DNA of 64,000 nt from Anthopleura xanthogrammica (Eukaryota > Cnidaria > Anthozoa > Actiniaria > Actiniidae). Shown here piece after piece: positions 63,811-64,000 of the stretch. The position numbers were made by a program, and so were the translations under genes. Location: contig OZ025217.1 in the NCBI GenBank assembly GCA_964019055.1, positions 7,809,966-7,873,965 on the forward strand, written 5' to 3'. How positions within the stretch are numbered: the first letter of the stretch is position 1; every line of letters starts with the position of its first letter. Below the pieces are notes generated by a model that had not been told where the DNA came from, searched no databases, and was given only the letters and a program-made list of their open reading frames with translations.

Positions 63811-63915
63811 AACTTAGTAGCCTGCTTAGCAGGACTAGCAGACTGCGAATATTTTCAACAATTATTTTAAAATAATTGAGTCTGCAAATCAGAGTTTGGC
63901 AGGCTAAAAACTTAG
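63811..63915. mobile_element. small nested foldback, possible MITE
   Basis: tagcctgc (63818-63825) pairs with gcaggcta (63899-63906). Inside this, gcagact (63838-63844) pairs with agtctgc (63879-63885), and the centre is a perfect 20-base palindrome, caattattttaaaataattg (63859-63878). aacttag occurs directly outside both ends (63811-63817 and 63909-63915), like a 7-8 bp target duplication of hAT type, with two extra A's on the right. The size is about 91 bp. The terminal repeats are short and other copies were not seen in the window. Confidence 0.5.
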
Positions 63916-63940
63916 CTGTAATTTTTGTAATTAAAAAAAT

Positions 63941-64000
63941 TCATTCATCGTCGTCTTGAACTAAAGGCCTTCTAGGTCTTTTCCTCTTCGCTTGGGAATT
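63941..64000 (-). CDS. probable 3' end of a host gene (partial)
   Basis: Reading in from the right edge, the frame gives NSQAKRKRPRRPLVQDDDE then a stop at 63941-63943. The basic cluster KRKRPRR followed by an acidic tail looks like a nuclear protein's C-terminus, and the sequence is less AT-biased than its flank. Only 19 codons are visible, so identity, splice structure and even coding status are uncertain. Confidence 0.4.
   Translation of the reverse strand, partial: NSQAKRKRPRRPLVQDDDE

Overview
This is a eukaryotic, most likely invertebrate-animal, heterochromatin-like window made almost entirely of tandem repeats, with two DNA transposons inserted in it. Evidence for a eukaryote: GT-AG introns of 73-186 bp in the transposon genes, a THAP zinc finger, a SWIM/YqaJ/PHD nuclease protein, tRNA-like Pol III units, and no bacterial operons or ribosome-binding sites. 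The species cannot be told from the sequence. A sponge, cnidarian or mollusc would all fit. Layout: (1) 1-17599, a 148-bp satellite, about 119 head-to-tail copies, part of it in higher-order blocks of three and four monomers. (2) 17600-30894, a tandem array of about 249-bp units in + orientation, each holding a tRNA-like head (A box, B box, T-run) and a conserved spacer. (3) 30895-32254, AT-rich degenerate minisatellite rich in the octamer atttgcat. (4) 32255-37165, about 34 copies of a degenerate 142-bp repeat. (5) 37166-37835, the AT-rich minisatellite again, in reverse orientation. (6) 37836-62890, the tRNA-like array again, now on the - strand. (7) 62891-64000, low-copy sequence with an exact 85-bp tandem repeat, a small nested foldback element and the probable 3' end of a host gene on the - strand. 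Blocks 2-6 form a mirror image of about 45 kb: tRNA-like array, AT arm, one-way core satellite, inverted AT arm, inverted tRNA-like array. The inner junctions are homologous, and both outer ends start at the same phase of the 249-bp unit. I regard this as the most unusual structure in the window. It could be a very large foldback-type repeat or a centromere-like domain, and the sequence alone cannot decide. Two complete transposons sit inside the tRNA-like arrays. The first (19016-22870) is a PIF/Harbinger element with perfect 16-bp terminal inverted repeats, an ATT duplication, an apparently intact two-exon DDE transposase (369 aa, D210/D289/E325) and a divergent three-exon gene for an unrecognised 246-aa acidic/basic protein. 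The second (54077-59570) is an ISL2EU-type element with terminal inverted repeats of about 650 bp that are about 99% identical. It carries an intact 638-aa SAP-SWIM-YqaJ-PHD protein and, facing it, a THAP-DDE transposase whose frame is broken twice at or near homopolymers. It lies exactly inside the Pol III B box of a tRNA-like unit. No canonical rRNA gene, functional tRNA gene, CRISPR array or ordinary complete host gene is visible.
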